A DNA stretch of 64,000 nt from Hydractinia symbiolongicarpus (taxonomy: Eukaryota; Cnidaria; Hydrozoa; Anthoathecata; Hydractiniidae), in assembly GCF_029227915.1 (NCBI RefSeq), contig NC_079877.1, positions 5,086,001 through 5,150,000 on the forward strand. The letters run 5' to 3'. Below are positions 1-9,519 of the stretch, piece by piece. Numbering within the stretch: position 1 is the stretch's first letter; each line of letters starts with the position of its first letter. The translations under genes and the position numbers were made by a program. The notes beneath the pieces are model-generated. The model was given only the letters and a program-made list of their open reading frames with translations, did not search any database and had not been told where the DNA came from.

Positions 1-108
1 AAACGCATGAGACTTGTAGTTTTCAGAAATGTTTTCATTTTTGATGAGACGCTTAATGAAAGTGGTTTAATCGCCGGCAAACGAAAACCCGCGATTTCCC
101 GTAAGTCC

Positions 109-121
109 CGGGCTTGGCCCG
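109..121. other. 5+5 bp GC palindrome in the GGGCTTGG monomer class
   Basis: CGGGC-TTG-GCCCG is a perfect 5-bp dyad with a 3-base centre. It exists only in copies of the GGGCTTGG class. The alternative class, GGACTCGG, breaks the dyad by two linked substitutions. Both classes occur all along the array, so the palindrome is a dimorphic feature and not an invariant one. Confidence 0.75.
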
Positions 122-181
122 TATAGTCGAATGTATACAAAGAAAGTACCCTGTGAGTAAACTCATTTCCAAAACGATTTT

Positions 182-384
182 TTAAATTATCTTTTCACCA
201 CTAAAACGCTTGAGACTTGTAGTTTTCAAAAATGTTTTCATTTTTGATGAGACGCTAAATAAAAGAAGTTTAATCGCCGGCAAACGAAAACCCGCCATTT
301 CCCGTAAACCCCGGACTCGGCCCACATAGTCAAAAGTATACAAAGAAAGTACCCAGGGTGTAAACTCATTTCCCGAACGATTTT
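182..384. repeat. Reference monomer (first complete copy; subtype b)
   Basis: First full unit when the monomer is opened at TTAAATTA. Order within it: T-tracts and TTTTCACCAC (1-20), ACGCTTGAGACTTGTAG (about 25-41), inverted repeat TCAAAAAT/ATTTTTGA (45-66), GATGAGACGC (64-73), AAGTTTAATCGCCGGC (about 85-100), a run of CCCG tetranucleotides to GGCCC (110-143), GTATAC and AAAGAAAGTACCC (about 156-174), then GTAAACTCATTTCCCGAACGA to the next T-run. Subtype b is marked by ATCTTTTCACC, ACGCTTGAG, GCTAAATAAAAG, CGCCATTTCCCGTAAACCCC, CGCATAG and GGGTGTAAAC. It recurs near 4851, 5663, 6272, 8099, 11,144, 18,046, 26,167, 62,415 and 63,430. Confidence 0.95.
226..247. other. 8+8 bp inverted repeat inside the monomer (representative)
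   Basis: TCAAAAAT, a 6-base GTTTTC spacer, then ATTTTTGA, a perfect 8-bp dyad. It recurs in most copies that carry TTTTCAAAAATG. Copies with TTTTTAAAAATG keep 6 bp plus one extra pair lost at C to T. The same stretch is also a near-direct 12-bp repeat (GTTTTCAAAAAT followed by GTTTTCATTTTT). It could form a small hairpin or bind a dimeric protein; neither is shown by sequence alone. Confidence 0.8.
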
Positions 385-1529
385 TTAAATTACTATTTCA
401 CCACTAAAGCCCATAAGACTTGTAGTATTTAAAAATATTTTCATTTTTGATGAGACGCTGAATAAAAGAAGTTTAATCGCCGGCAAACGAAAACCCGCCA
501 TTTCCCGTAAACCCCGGACTCGGCCCGCATAGTCAAAAGTATACAAAGAAAGTACCCTGTGAGTAAACTCATTTCCAAAACGATTTTTTAAATTATCTTT
601 TCACCACTAACACGCTTGAGACTTGTAGTTTCTAAAAATGTTTTCATTTTTGATGAGACGCTGAATAAAAGAAGTTTAATCGCCTGCAAACGAAAACCTG
701 CGATTTCCCGTAAATCCCGAGCTCGGCCCGTATAGTCAAAAGTATACAAAGAAAGTACCCAGGGAGTAAACTCATTTCCCAAACGACTTTTTAAATTATT
801 ATTTCACCACTAAAGCCCATGAGACTTGTAGTTTTTAAAAATGTTTTCATTTTTGATGAGACGCTGAGTAAAAGAAGTTTAATCGCCGGCAAACGAAAAC
901 CCGCCATTTCCCGTAAACCCCGGACTCGGCCCGCATAGTCAAAAGTATACAAAGAAAGTACCCAGGGTGTAAACTCATTTCCCGAACGATTTTTTAAATT
1001 ACTATTTCACCACTAAATCTCATGAGACTTGTAGTATTTAAAAATATTTTCATTTTTGATGAGACGCTGAATAAAAGAAGTTTAATCGCCGGCAAACGAA
1101 AACCCGCGACTTCCCGTAAATCCCGGGCTTGGTCCGTATAGTCAAAAGTATACAAAGATAGTACCCAGGGAGTAAACTCATTTCCCGAACGATTTTTTAA
1201 TTCATTTTTTCACCACTAAAACGCATGAGACTTGTAGTTATCAAAAATGTTTTCATTTTTGATGAGACGCTGAATAAAAGAAGTTTAATCGCCGGCAAAC
1301 GAAAACCTGCGATTTCCCGTAAATCCTGGACTCGGCCCGTATAGTCAAAAGTATACAAAGAAAGTACCCAGGGAGTAAACTAATTTCCCAATCGATTTTT
1401 TAAATTATTATTTCACCATTAAAGCCCATGAGACTTGTAGTTTTTAAAAATGTTTTCATTTTTGATGAGACGCTGAATAAAAGAAGTTTAATCGCCGGCA
1501 AACGAAAACCCGCGACTTCCCGTAAATCC

Positions 1530-2545
1530 CGGGCTTGGCCCGTATAGTCAAAAGTATACAAAGATAGTACCCAGGGAGTAAACTCATTTCCCGAACGATT
1601 TTTTAATTCATTTTTTCACCACTAAAACGCATGAGACTTGTAGTTTTCAAAAATGTTTTCATTTTTGATGAGACGCTGAATAAAAGAAGTTTAATGGCCG
1701 GCAAACGAAAACCTGCGATTTCCCGTAAATCCTGGACTCGGCCCGTATAGTCAAAAGTATACAAAGAAAGTACCCAGGGAGTAAACTAATTTTCCAAACG
1801 ATTTTTTAAATTATTATTTCACCATTAAAGCCCATGAGACTTGTAGTTTTTAAAAATGTTTTCATTTTTGATGAGACGCTGAATAAAAGAAGTTTAATCG
1901 CCGGCAAACGAAAACCCGCGACTTCCCGTAAATCCCGGGCTTGGCCCGTATAGTCAAAAGTATACAAAGATAGTACCCAGGGAGTAAACTCATTTCCCAA
2001 ACGATTTTTTAATTCATTTTTTCACCACTAAAACGCATGAGACTTGTAGTTTTCAAAAATGTTTTCATTTTTGATGAGACGCTGAATAAAAGAAGTTTAA
2101 TCGCCGGCAAACGAAAACCTGCCATTTCCCGTAAATCCTGGACTCGGCCCGTATAGTCAAAAGTATACAAAGAAAGTACCCAGGGAGTAAACTAATTTCC
2201 CAAACGATTTTTTAAATTATTATTTCACCATTAAAGCCCATGAGACTTGTAGTTTTTAAAAATGTTTTCATTTTTGATGAGACTCTGAATAAAAGAAGTT
2301 TAATCGCCGGCAAACGAAAACCCGCGACTTCCCGTAAATCCCGGGCTTGGCCCGTATAGTCAAAAGTATACAAAGATAGTACCCAGGGAGTAAACTCATT
2401 TCCCAAACGATTTTTTAAATTATTATATCACCACTAAAGCCAAGGAGACTTTTAGTTTTTAAAAATGTTTTCATTTTTGATGGGACGCTGAATAAAAGAA
2501 GTTTAATCGCCGGCAAACGAAAACCTGCGATTTCCCGTAAATCCC
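1530..2545. repeat. 5-monomer tandem duplication, copy 1 (1015 bp)
   Basis: Edges are approximate. The units from 1603, 1806, 2009 and 2212 and the head of 2415 recur 1015 bp downstream with the same private variants: TTTAATGGCCGGC, CTAATTTTCCAAACG, CCTGCCATTTCCCG, GACTCTGAAT and GCCAAGGAGACTTTTAG. The exchange point lies within the 2415-2617 unit, whose head is f-like and whose tail is e-like. Confidence 0.85.
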
Positions 2546-3560
2546 GGGCTTGGCCCGTATAGTCAAAAGTATACAAAGATAGTACCCAGGGAGTAAACTC
2601 ATTTCCCGAACGATTTTTTAATTCATTTTTTCACCACTAAAACGCATGAGACTTGTAGTTTTCAAAAATGTTTTCATTTTTGATGAGACGCTGAATAAAA
2701 GAAGTTTAATGGCCGGCAAACGAAAACCTGCGATTTCCCGTAAATCCTGGACTCGGCCCGTATAGTCAAAAGTATACAAAGAAAGTACCCAGGGAGTAAA
2801 CTAATTTTCCAAACGATTTTTTAAATTATTATTTCACCATTAAAGCCCATGAGACTTGTAGTTTTTAAAAATGTTTTCATTTTTGATGAGACGCTGAATA
2901 AAAGAAGTTTAATCGCCGGCAAACGAAAACCCGCGACTTCCCGTAAATCCCGGGCTTGGCCCGTATAGTCAAAAGTATACAAAGATAGTACCCAGGGAGT
3001 AAACTCATTTCCCAAACGATTTTTTAATTCATTTTTTCACCACTAAAACGCATGAGACTTGTAGTTTTCAAAAATGTTTTCATTTTTGATGAGACGCTGA
3101 ATAAAAGAAGTTTAATCGCCGGCAAACGAAAACCTGCCATTTCCCGTAAATCCTGGACTCGGCCCGTATAGTCAAAAGTATACAAAGAAAGTACCCAGGG
3201 AGTAAACTAATTTCCCAAACGATTTTTTAAATTATTATTTCACCATTAAAGCCCATGAGACTTGTAGTTTTTAAAAATGTTTTCATTTTTGATGAGACTC
3301 TGAATAAAAGAAGTTTAATCGCCGGCAAACGAAAACCCGCGACTTCCCGTAAATCCCGGGCTTGGCCCGTATAGTCAAAAGTATACAAAGATAGTACCCA
3401 GGGAGTAAACTCATTTCCCAAACGATTTTTTAAATTATTATATCACCACTAAAGCCAAGGAGACTTTTAGTTTTTAAAAATGTTTTCATTTTTGATGGGA
3501 CGCTGAATAAAAGAAGTTTAATCGCCGGCAAACGAAAACCTGCGACTTCCCGTAAATTCC
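2546..3560. repeat. 5-monomer tandem duplication, copy 2 (1015 bp)
   Basis: Copy of the preceding 1015 bp, shown by the shared private variants. It leaves the pattern inside the 3430 unit, whose tail (AATTCCGGACTCGG, then GTGTAAAGTC and AAACTATTTTTT) continues as the f to g order also seen at 9317-9722. Confidence 0.85.
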
Positions 3561-3632
3561 GGACTCGGCCCGTATAGTCAAAAGTATACAAAGAAAGTAC
3601 CCAGCGTGTAAAGTCATTTCCCGAACGATTTT

Positions 3633-3835
3633 TTAAACTATTTTTTCACCACTAAAACGCATGAGACTTTTAGTTTTCAAAAATGTTTTCATTTTTGATG
3701 AGACGCTGAATAAAAGAAGTTTAATCGCCGGCAAACGAAAACCTGCGAGTTCCCGTAAATCCCGTACTCGGCCCGTATAGTCAAAAGTATACAAAGAAAG
3801 TACCCAGGGAGTAAACTCATTTCCCAAACGATTTT
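3633..3835. repeat. Monomer subtype g (example)
   Basis: Markers: TTAAACTATTTTTTCACC, GACTTTTAG, CCTGCGAGTTCCCG, CCCGTACTCGG. It always follows f. Confidence 0.8.
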
Positions 3836-3977
3836 TTAAATTATTATTTCACCACTAAAGCCCATGAGACTTGTAGTTTTTAAAAATATTTTCATTTTTG
3901 ATGAGACGCTGAGTAAAAGAAGTTTAATCGCCGGCAAACGAAAACCCGCGATTTCCCGTAAATCCCGAACTCGACCC

Positions 3978-3995
3978 GTATAGTCAAAACTATAC
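3978..3995. other. GTATAG/CTATAC hairpin variant (6+6 bp)
   Basis: GTATAG, loop TCAAAA, CTATAC. Most copies have GTATAG-TCAAAA-GTATAC, where only GTATA/TATAC pair. A G to C change in subtype h copies extends the dyad to 6 bp. The perfect form is seen here and near 4390, 5400, 17,380, 20,630 and 23,065. Confidence 0.75.
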
Positions 3996-4444
3996 AAGGA
4001 AAGTACCCAGTGAGTAAACTCATTTCCCGAACGAATTTTTAAATTATTTTTTTACCACTAAAACGCATGAGACTTGTAGTTTTCAGAAATGTTTTCATTT
4101 TTGATGAGACGCTTAATGAAAGTGGTTTAATCGCCGGCAAACGAAAACCCGCGATTTCCCGTAAATCCCGGGCTTGGCCCGTATAGTCGAATGTATACAA
4201 AGAAAGTACCCTGTGAGTAAACTCATTTCCAAAACGATTTTTTAAATTATCTTTTCACCACTAAAACGCTTGAGACTTGTAGTTTTCAAAAATGTTTTCA
4301 TTTTTGATGAGACGCTGAGTAAAAGAAGTTTAATCGCCGGCAAACGAAAACCCGCGATTTCCCGTAAATCCCGAACTCGACCCGTATAGTCAAAACTATA
4401 CAAGGAAAGTACCCAGTGAGTAAACTCATTTCCCGAACGAATTT

Positions 4445-4647
4445 TTAAATTATTTTTTTACCACTAAAACGCATGAGACTTGTAGTTTTCAGAAATGTTT
4501 TCATTTTTGATGAGACGCTTAATGAAAGTGGTTTAATCGCCGGCAAACGAAAACCCGCGATTTCCCGTAAATCCCGGGCTTGGCCCGTATAGTCGAATGT
4601 ATACAAAGAAAGTACCCTGTGAGTAAACTCATTTCCAAAACGATTTT
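4445..4647. repeat. Monomer subtype a (example)
   Basis: Markers: TTTTTTTACCAC, TTTTCAGAAATG, CTTAATGAAAGTGG, CCCGGGCTTGG, GTCGAATG, ACCCTGTGAG, TTCCAAAACG. It is usually preceded by subtype h and followed by subtype b. A variant with ATAATTGAATG and GGCGAACG is used in the 11-mer HORs. Confidence 0.85.
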
Positions 4648-5053
4648 TTAAATTATCTTTTCACCACTAAAACGCATGAGACTTGTAGTTTTCAGAAATG
4701 TTTTCATTTTTGATGAGACGCTTAATGAGAGTGGTTTAATCGCCGGCGAACGAAAACCCGCGATTTCCCGTAAATCCCGGGCTTGGCCCGTATAGTCGAA
4801 TGTATACAAAGAAAGTACCCTGTGAGTAAACTCATTTCCAAAACGATTTTTTAAATTATCTTTTCACCACTAAAACGCTTGAGACTTGTAGTTTTCAAAA
4901 ATGTTTTCATTTTTGATGAGACGCTAAATAAAAGAGGTTTAATCGCCGGCAAACGAAAACCCGCCATTTCCCGTAAACCCCGGACTCGGCCTGCATAGTC
5001 AAAAGTATACAAAGAAAGTACCCAGGGTGTAAAGTCATTTCCCGAACGATTTT

Positions 5054-6474
5054 TTAAACTATTTTTTCACCACTAAAACGCATGAGACTTTTAGTTTTCA
5101 AAAATGTTTTCATTTTTGATGAGACGCTGAATAAAAGAAGTTTAATCGCCGGCAAACGAAAACCTGCGAGTTCCCGTAAATCCCGTACTCGGCCCGTATA
5201 GTCAAAAGTATACAAAGAAAGTACCCAGGGAGTAAACTCATTTCCCAAACGATTTTTTAAATTATTATTTCACCACTAAAGCCCATGAGACTTGTAGTTT
5301 TTAAAAATATTTTCATTTTTGATGAGACGCTGAGTAAAAGAAGTTTAATCGCCGGCAAACGAAAACCCGCGATTTCCCGTAAATCCCGAACTCGACCCGT
5401 ATAGTCAAAACTATACAAGGAAAGTACCCAGTGAGTAAACTCATTTCCCGAACGAATTTTTAAATTATTTTTTTACCACTAAAACGCATGAGACTTGTAG
5501 TTTTCAGAAATGTTTTCATTTTTGATGAGACGCTTAATGAAAGTGGTTTAATCGCCGGCAAACGAAAACCCGCGATTTCCCGTAAATCCCGGGCTTGGCC
5601 CGTATAGTGGAATGTATACAAAGAAAGTACCCTGTGAGTAAACTCATTTCCAAAACGATTTTTTAAATTATCTTTTCACCACTAAAACGCTTGAGACTTG
5701 TAGTTTTCAAAAATGTTTTCATTTTTGATGAGACGCTAAATAAAAGAAGTTTAATCGCCGGCAAACGAAAACCCGCCATTTCCCGTAAACCCCGGACTCG
5801 GCCCGCATACTCAAAAGTATACAAAGAGAGTACCCAGGGTGTAAACTCATTTCCCGAACGATTTTTTAAATTACTATTTCACCACTAAAGCCCATGAGAC
5901 TTGTAGTATTTAAAAATATTTTCATTTTTGATGAGACGCTGAATAAAAGAAGTTTAATCGCCGGCAAACGAAAACCCGCGACTTCCCGTAAATCCCGGGC
6001 TTGGCCCGTATAGTCAAAAGTATACAAAGATAGTTCCCAGGGAGTAAACTCATTTCCCGAACGATTTTTAAATTCATTTTTTCACCACTAAAACGCATGA
6101 GACTTGTAGTTTTCAGAAATGTTTTCATTTTTGATGAGACGCTTAATGAGAGTGGTTTAATCGCCGGCGAACGAAAACCCGCGATTTCCCGTAAATCCCG
6201 GGCTTGGCCCGTATAGTCGAATGTATACAAAGAAAGTACCCTGTGAGTAAACTCATTTCCAAAACGATTTTTTAAATTATCTTTTCACCACTAAAACGCT
6301 TGAGACTTGTAGTTTTCAAAAATGTTTTCATTTTTGATGAGACGCTAAATAAAAGAGGTTTAATCGCCGGCAAACGAAAACCCGCCATTTCCCGTAAACC
6401 CCGGACTCGGCCCGCATAGTCAAAAGTATACAAAGAAAGTACCCAGGGTGTAAACTCATTTCCCGAACGATTTT
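5054..6474. repeat. 7-monomer segment, copy 2 (1421 bp)
   Basis: Repeats the 3633-5053 order with g, h, a, b, c, a-prime, b. Private variants shared with copy 1 include CCTGCGAGTTCCCG and CTTAATGAGAGTGG. The fifth unit here is subtype c where copy 1 has subtype a. A minus-strand frame at 5922-6230 is a monomer read-through, not a gene. Confidence 0.75.
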
Positions 6475-6677
6475 TTAAATTACTATTTCACCACTAAATC
6501 TCATGAGACTTGTAGTATTTAAAAATATTTTCATTTTTGATGAGACGCTGAATAAAAGAAGTTTAATAGCCGGCAAACGAAAACCCGCGACTTCCCGTAA
6601 ATCCCGGGCTTGGCCCGTATAGTCAAAAGTATACAAAGATAGTACCCAGGGAGTAAACTCATTTCCCGAACGATTTT
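6475..6677. repeat. Monomer subtype c (example)
   Basis: Markers: ACTATTTCACC, TAGTATTTAAAAATATTTTC, GCGACTTCCCG, CCCGGGCTTGG, AAAGATAGTACCC, and a TTCCCGAACG end leading into TTAATTCATTTTTT. It follows b throughout the outer domains. Confidence 0.82.
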
Positions 6678-7286
6678 TTAATTCATTTTTTCACCACTAA
6701 AACGCATGAGACTTGTAGTTTTCAAAAATGTTTTCATTTTTGATGAGACGCTGAATAAAAGAAGTTTAATCGCCGGCAAACGAAAACCTGCGATTTCCCG
6801 TAAATCCTGGACTCGGCCCGTATAGTCAAAAGTATACAAAGAAAGTACCCAGGGAGTAAACTAATTTCCCAAACGATTTTTTAAATTATTATTTCACCAT
6901 TAAAGCCCATGAGACTTGTAGTTTTTAAAAATGTTTTCATTTTTGATGAGACGCTGAATAAAAGAAGTTTAATCGCCGGCAAACGAAAACCCGCGACTTC
7001 CCGTAAATCCCGGGCTTGGCCCGTATAGTCAAAAGTATACAAAGATAGTACCCAGGGAGTAAACTCATTTCCCGAACGATTTTTTAATTCATTTTTTCAC
7101 CACTAAAACGCATGAGACTTGTAGTTTATAAAAATATTTTCATTTTTGATAAGACGCTGAATAAAAGAAGTTTAATCGCCGGCAAACGAAAACCTGCGAT
7201 TTCCCGTAAATCCCGGACTCGGCCCGTATAGTCAAAAGTATACAAAGAAAGTACCAAGGGTGTAAACTCATTTCCCGAACGATTTT
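6475..7286. repeat. Four outer-type monomers linking two HOR blocks
   Basis: Units c (with CTAAATCTCATGAG, also seen at 994), d, e and a TTTATAAAAATATTTTC unit with GATAAGACGCTG and ACCAAGGGTG. The c-d-e order repeats that of 994-1602, 27 monomers upstream. No coding content. Confidence 0.75.
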
Positions 7287-7489
7287 TTAAATTATTTTTT
7301 CACCACTAAAACGCATGAGACTTGTAGTTTTCAAAAATGTTTTCATTTTTGATGAGACGCTGAATAAAAGAAGTTTAATCGCCTGCAAACGAAAACCTGC
7401 GGTTTCCCGTAAATCCCGGACTCGGCCCGTATAGTCAAAAGTATACAAAGAAAGTACCCAGGGAGTAAACTCATTTCCCAAACGACTTT

Positions 7490-7692
7490 TTAAATTATTG
7501 TTTCACCACTAAAGCCCATGAGACTTGTAGTTTTTAAAAATGTTTTCATTTTTGATGAGACGCTGAGTAAAAGAAGTTTAATCGCCGGCAAACGAAAACC
7601 CGCGATTTCCCGTAAATCCCGAACTCGGCCCGTATAGTCAAAAGTATACAAGGAAAGTACCCAGTGAGTAAACTCATTTCCCGAACGAATTT
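7490..7692. repeat. Monomer subtype h (example)
   Basis: Markers: GCTGAGTAAAAG, CCCGAACTCGG, TATACAAGGAAAG, CCCAGTGAG, and an exit through CGAATTTTTAAATTATTTTTTTACC. It is followed by a unit with a subtype-a head. Confidence 0.82.
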
Positions 7693-8707
7693 TTAAATTA
7701 TTTTTTTACCACTAAAACGCATGAGACTTGTAGTTTTCAGAAATGTTTTCATTTTTGATGAGACGCTGAATAAAAGAAGTTTAATCGCCGGCAAACGAAA
7801 ACCCGCGACTTCCCGTAAATCCCGGGCTTGGCCCGTATAGTCCAAAGTATACAAAGATAGTACCCAGGGAGTAAACTCATTTCCCGAACGATTTTTTAAT
7901 TCATTTTTTCACCACTAAAACGCATGAGACTTGTAGTTTTCAGAAATGTTTTCATTTTTGATGAGACGCTTAATGAAAGTGGTTTAATCGCCGGCGAACG
8001 AAAATCCGCGATTTCCCGTAAATCCCGGGCTTGGCCCGTATAATTGAATGTATACAAAGAAAGTACCCTGTGAGTAAACTCATTTCCAAAACGATTTTTT
8101 AAATTATCTTTTCACCACTAAAACGCTTGAGACTTGTAGTTTTCAAAAATGTTTTCATTTTTGATGAGACGCTAAATAAAAGAGGTTTAATCGCCGGCAA
8201 ACGAAAACCCGCCATTTTCCGTAAACCCCGGACTCGGCCAGCATAGTCAAAAGTATACAAAGAAAGTACCCAGGGTGTAAACTCATTTCCCGAACGATTT
8301 TTTAAATTACTATTTCACCACTAAAGCCCATGAGACTTGTAGTATTTAAAAATATTTCCATTTTTGATGAGACGCTGAATAAAAGAAGTTTAATCGCCGG
8401 CAAACGAAAACCCGCGACTTCCCGTAAATCCCGGGCTTGGCCCGTATAGTCCAAAGTATACAAAGATAGTACCCAGGGAGTAAACTCATTTCCCGAACGA
8501 TTTTTTAATTCATTTTTTCACCACTAAAACGCATGAGACTTGTAGTTTTCAAAAATGTTTTCATTTTTGATGAGACGCTGAATAAAAGAAGTTTAATTGC
8601 CGGCAAACGAAAACCTGCGATTTCCCGTAAATCCCGGACTCGGCCCGTATAGTCAAAAGTATACAAAGAAAGTACCCAGGGAGTAAACTAATTTCCCAAA
8701 CGATTTT

Positions 8708-8910
8708 TTAAATTATTATTTCACCATTAAAGCCCATGAGACTTGTAGTTTTTAAAAATGTTTTCATTTTTGATGAGACGCTGAATAAAAGAAGTTTAAT
8801 CGCCGGCAAACGAAAACCCGCGACTTCCCGTAAATCCCGGGCTTGGCCCGTATAGTCAAAAGTATACAAAGATAGTACCCAGGGAGTAAACTCATTTCCC
8901 GAACGATTTT
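8708..8910. repeat. Monomer subtype e (example)
   Basis: Markers: TTATTATTTCACCATTAAAG, GCCCATGAG, CCCGCGACTTCCCG, CCCGGGCTTGG, AAAGATAG. The ACCATTAAAG change is nearly private to this subtype. Confidence 0.82.
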
Positions 8911-9113
8911 TTAATTCATTTTTTCACCACTAAAACGCATGAGACTTGTAGTTTTCAAAAATGTTTTCATTTTTGATGAGACGCTGAATAAAAGAAGTTT
9001 AATCGCCGGCAAACGAAAACCTGCGATTTCCCGTAAATCCTGGACTCGGCCCGTATAGTCAAAAGTATACAAAGAAAGTACCCAGGGAGTAAACTAATTT
9101 CCCAAACGATTTT
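8911..9113. repeat. Monomer subtype d (example)
   Basis: Markers: TTAATTCATTTTTTCACC, ACGCATGAG, CCTGCGATTTCCCG, CCTGGACTCGG (or CCCGGACTCGG) and GTAAACTAATTTCCCAAACG. It alternates with subtype e in the left part of the window. Confidence 0.82.
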
Positions 9114-9316
9114 TTAAATTATTATTTCACCATTAAAGCCCATGAGACTTGTAGTTTTTAAAAATGTTTTCATTTTTGATGAGACTCTGAATAAAAGAAG
9201 TTTAATCGCCGGCAAACGAAAACCCGCGACTTCCCGTAAATCCCGGGCTTGGCCCGTATAGTCAAAAGTATACAAAGATAGTACCCAGGGAGTAAACTCA
9301 TTTCCCGAACGATTTT

Positions 9317-9519
9317 TTAAATTATTATATCACCACTAAAGCCAAGGAGACTTTTAGTTTTTAAAAATGTTTTCATTTTTGATGGGACGCTGAATAAAAG
9401 AAGTTTAATCGCCGGCAAACGAAAACCTGCGACTTCCCGTAATTTCCGGACTCGGCCCGTATAGTCAAAAGTATACAAAGAAAGTACCCAGGGTGTAAAG
9501 TCATTTCCCGAACGATTTT
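9317..9519. repeat. Monomer subtype f (example)
   Basis: Markers: TTATATCACCAC, GCCAAGGAGACTTTTAG, GATGGGACGC, CCTGCGACTTCCCG, GGGTGTAAAGTC, and an exit into AAACTATTTTTT. Also at 3430, and in modified form at 56,532, 57,343 and 61,806. Confidence 0.82.

Larger units (their letters stand above)
1..1529. repeat. Left end: outer-type monomers in the order a-b-c-like...
   Basis: Begins mid-monomer at unit position 23. Subtype a (1-181), b (182-384), a c-like unit (385-587), a GCCTGCAAACG unit (588-790), an h-like GAGTAAAAG unit (791-993), then c, d and e-like units. The first ~905 bases match 62,234 to about 63,138 in unit order and in diagnostic variants, including the rare CTAACACGCTTGAG at 588 and 62,821. 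There is no gene. Confidence 0.85.
3836..4647. repeat. Nested 2-monomer (406 bp) tandem duplication
   Basis: Units 3836 (h) and 4039 (a) are followed by units 4242 and 4445 carrying the same tails: GAGTAAAAG, GAACTCGACCCG and CTATACAAGG, then CAGAAATG, CTTAATGAAAGTGG and GTCGAATG. Unit 4242 is a hybrid: its first ~70 bp are b-type (ATCTTTTCACC, ACGCTTGAG) and the rest is h-type. That places the exchange at about 4270-4315. Confidence 0.75.
3633..5053. repeat. 7-monomer segment, copy 1 (1421 bp)
   Basis: Unit order g, h, a, b/h hybrid, a, a-prime, b. Units 1-3 and 6-7 match the next 1421 bp by diagnostic sites: AAACTATTTTTT with CCCGTACTCGG; GAACTCGACCCG with CTATACAAGG; CTTAATGAGAGTGG with GGCGAACG. 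The two middle units differ, through a nested 2-mer duplication. Confidence 0.75.
7287..9519. repeat. 11-monomer higher-order repeat, early version (2233 bp)
   Basis: Units in order: GCCTGCAAACG unit, h, a-head/GTCCAAAG tail, a, b, c, d, e, d, e (GACTCTGAAT), f (GATGGGACG). The next copy starts at 9520. Compared with the later 11-mers, the first eight positions correspond and the last three differ: d-e-f here; TCCTGG, w and x later. Confidence 0.75.

Noticed and set aside
360-384. CENP-B box in the TTCCCGAACG region (minus strand TTCGGGAAATGAG)
   Set aside because: Only the TTCG and the following A of NTTCGNNNNANNCGGGN fit. The CGGG half is absent (AGTT), so it does not meet the essential consensus.
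541-560. Bacterial-type promoter or TATA-like motifs (GTATAG, GTATAC) in each monomer
   Set aside because: They recur about 315 times with no gene downstream, and the spacing to any -35-like or start signal is not meaningful.
588-782. About 64-codon minus-strand open frames repeated through the window (protein beginning GNEFTPW)
   Set aside because: It is the same 195-bp part of the monomer each time. It opens at TTG in copies with TTCCCAA and is lost where the copy has TTCCCGA. 203 is not a multiple of 3, so it cannot run on. There is no splice, promoter or poly(A) context.
5691-5888. Plus-strand open frame of 65 codons
   Set aside because: It lies within one monomer and a few bases of the next, opens at TTG, and is simply a chance frame in that copy.
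5922-6230. 102-codon minus-strand frames beginning YTFDYTG (also at 58,616, 59,833 and 60,848)
   Set aside because: Each reads through one monomer boundary into another frame of the next unit. The three near 59-61 kb are copies made by satellite duplication.
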